Shown in pieces: positions 62,754 to 64,000 of a stretch of DNA of 64,000 bases. Every line of letters starts with the position of its first letter. The stretch's first letter is position 1. The DNA comes from JAHECW01 sp964641415. GTDB taxonomy: Bacteria; Acidobacteriota; Thermoanaerobaculia; Thermoanaerobaculales; Sulfomarinibacteraceae. The position numbers and the translations under genes were made by a program. Location: NCBI GenBank assembly GCA_964641415.1, contig CAZXMW010000003.1, positions 62,001 to 126,000 on the forward strand, written 5' to 3'. The notes under the pieces are model-generated. The model was not told the DNA's origin and ran no database searches. It saw only the letters and a program-made list of their open reading frames with translations.

Positions 62754-64000
62754 CTATGCGAGCGCGAAGTAGAGCAGAAGCCCGACGATGAGCGCGGCGG
62801 CGCCGGCTCGCGGGGCGGTCACCCGCGGCCGGAACCCGGCCTCGATCCAGGCGACGAGACAGCCGACACCGACGAAGGCCGCCGGCAACATCTGAATGCG
62901 GTATCTGGTCTTGACGTGGAGCCAGAGAAACAGCAGCAGGTTGTACCCGACAAAGGCAGCCAGCAGACGGGCCCAGCGACACCGCCGACATCCACCGACG
63001 ATCAGGCCGACCGGCGCCGCCACGTACAGGGCGAGCAGCGAGCCCAAGGTCAGCACTGTGACGACAGACGAAAGCACCGGACCCGCGTCGACGTACCCGG
63101 CGCCGGACTGGCGCTGGGCCGCACCGCCGGGGAGCTGGTCGGTCAAATAACAACCGGCGTCGAACAGCCGGAAATACTGCTTCGAAAGCTGGTCGCACAC
63201 GACGCTCACGATCCCCCGCTCAGCAACCAGCTCGCGGATCTTGCGACGCAGGATGAGGTCGCGCTCGGCATCGGTGTCGGCGCTGTCGGTCCACCGACGG
63301 TACTCGGGCCAGACCACGTCGTGTTCGAAGCTGTCCCGGCCGACGTCGTTGAGTCCGACCCACAGATTGAAGGTCGCCGAGTTGGCGATCGTCGGCTGTC
63401 CGGTTCTGGTCGTGTTGGCGATGACGATCGGCGCGACGGTCACTCCGGCGAGAACCAGAACCAGGCCCGCCCGAATCAGCGCCTGCCGCGGCCGGAGGCC
63501 CCACACGGCGGCAACGGCCAGCACCGGAACGAAGGGCAGCAGAAGGCTCTTCGTGAGCAGCGCCAATCCGAGGGCGATTCCGGCGATGGCGTTGCGAACG
63601 GCCGAACCGGGCCGCCCGGCGAGCAGCCAGACGACCGCGACAAACAGGAACAGGTGGAGAATCTCGGGCCACAGGTAGTGGCTGAACGCCACCAGCGGCG
63701 GGTAACCGACGGTCATGGCAGCTGCCGTCCACCCCGCCGCTCGGGAGTCGGTCAGCCGTCTCGCGAGGTCCCCCAGAACCAGCGCCGTGGTGACCAGCAG
63801 CGCGCTCTGCAGAACCCAGACCCAGACCACGTCGCCGCCGCCCAGGAACAGGACACCAGCCAGAAACTGAGGATACAGAGGCGGCCACAGCGGCTCCGGC
63901 CACCAACCCGGGTCGCCGGCGAGCAGCCGCGCAGCCGATGCCAGGTAGGTGTTCTCATCGCCCCACGGCACACGCGGCGCGCCGAACCGATCCAGCCACC
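62754..64000 (-). CDS. GT-C glycosyltransferase (ArnT/PMT_2-like), cut at the window edge
   Basis: The open frame runs beyond base 64000. The visible part is about 415 codons. The GTG at 63971 is internal, since codons upstream read WLDRFGAPRVPWGDE. The first visible segment WGDENTYLASAARLLAG has the Asp-Glu pair and following helix of PMT/ArnT enzymes, and the PLWPPLYPQFLAGV block follows. About ten membrane helices come next, then VKTRYRIQMLPAAFVG near the end. These enzymes move sugars from polyprenyl phosphate to lipid or protein. The acceptor is unknown. It is the second GT-C-like gene of the window. Confidence 0.85.
   Translation of the reverse strand, partial: WLDRFGAPRVPWGDENTYLASAARLLAGDPGWWPEPLWPPLYPQFLAGVLFLGGGDVVWVWVLQSALLVTTALVLGDLARRLTDSRAAGWTAAAMTVGYPPLVAFSHYLWPEILHLFLFVAVVWLLAGRPGSAVRNAIAGIALGLALLTKSLLLPFVPVLAVAAVWGLRPRQALIRAGLVLVLAGVTVAPIVIANTTRTGQPTIANSATFNLWVGLNDVGRDSFEHDVVWPEYRRWTDSADTDAERDLILRRKIRELVAERGIVSVVCDQLSKQYFRLFDAGCYLTDQLPGGAAQRQSGAGYVDAGPVLSSVVTVLTLGSLLALYVAAPVGLIVGGCRRCRWARLLAAFVGYNLLLFLWLHVKTRYRIQMLPAAFVGVGCLVAWIEAGFRPRVTAPRAGAAALIVGLLLYFALA

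Noticed and set aside
1..64000. CRISPR arrays, prophage, integrases, insertion sequences, rRNA operons
   Set aside because: No spaced identical repeats of CRISPR size, no transposase, integrase or phage structural genes and no rRNA-like stretches were seen on either strand.

Overview
The window is high-GC, densely coded bacterial DNA with about 47 supportable protein genes on both strands. I found no rRNA, tRNA, CRISPR array, insertion sequence or phage block. A Gram-negative, aerobic or respiratory, free-living organism is suggested by heme A synthesis genes (COX15 and CtaB), a nickel superoxide dismutase, a K+ uptake system, ADP-glucose synthesis, an alpha-2-macroglobulin and several large secreted proteases. 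The mix (gingipain-like C25 peptidase, secreted M14 and trypsin-like enzymes with jelly-roll tails, a TGS-uridine kinase fusion, a PATAN-DegV fusion) looks most like an Acidobacteriota-type genome. That placement is inference from content and style, not a measured phylogeny.

Layout. 1-9 kb: a cut GreA-type factor, a ChaN-PDZ protein, a pseudoreceiver-PATAN-DegV fusion, endonuclease III coupled to a nucleoside kinase, a tiny zinc-ribbon protein and an SLC13 permease with RCK-C domains. 9-15 kb: tandem hairpins, unknown proteins, a GT-C-like membrane protein and an FAD oxidoreductase. 15-18 kb: a tightly coupled corrinoid protein, homocysteine-type methyltransferase and EamA exporter. 18-22 kb: an amino-acid block with an ornithine-racemase-like enzyme and a GNAT, divergent from an M20 hydrolase and alanine racemase. 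22-27.5 kb: Ni-SOD, EamA, gamma carbonic anhydrase, TauE/SafE, a UppS-like cis-prenyltransferase and a nucleotidyltransferase pair. 27.7-33.8 kb: one giant alpha-2-macroglobulin. 34-42.6 kb: a membrane peptidase, PlsC, MetG, GlgC and TrkH/TrkA. 42.9-45.5 kb: an aromatic-amino-acid-type decarboxylase coupled to an acyltransferase, bracketed by inverted period-6 repeat arrays. 46-49.5 kb: COX15, divergent from CtaB and a DUF3179 protein. 49.6-54.8 kb: two secreted hydrolases sharing a C-terminal motif. 55-64 kb: QueA, a YraN nuclease-like protein, a transmembrane pseudokinase, an FN3 lipoprotein coupled to a C25 peptidase, and a cut GT-C glycosyltransferase.

Recurring themes. Translational coupling by 4-base GTGA or ATGA overlaps is common (10.4, 16.8, 35.6, 48.4 and 59.7 kb), so several gene pairs are probably co-translated. 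GTG starts are frequent. Many gene borders carry degenerate 6-base-period repeats of CGGNNN type. The most unusual items are the pseudokinase at 56.7-59.1 kb, the pseudoreceiver-PATAN-DegV fusion, the shared W/FExG C-terminal motif of secreted enzymes, the dispersed approximately 100-bp repeat at 22.6 and 34.5 kb, and the inverted repeat arrays around the decarboxylase operon. None of these amounts to a clearly defined new multi-gene system. They are leads.
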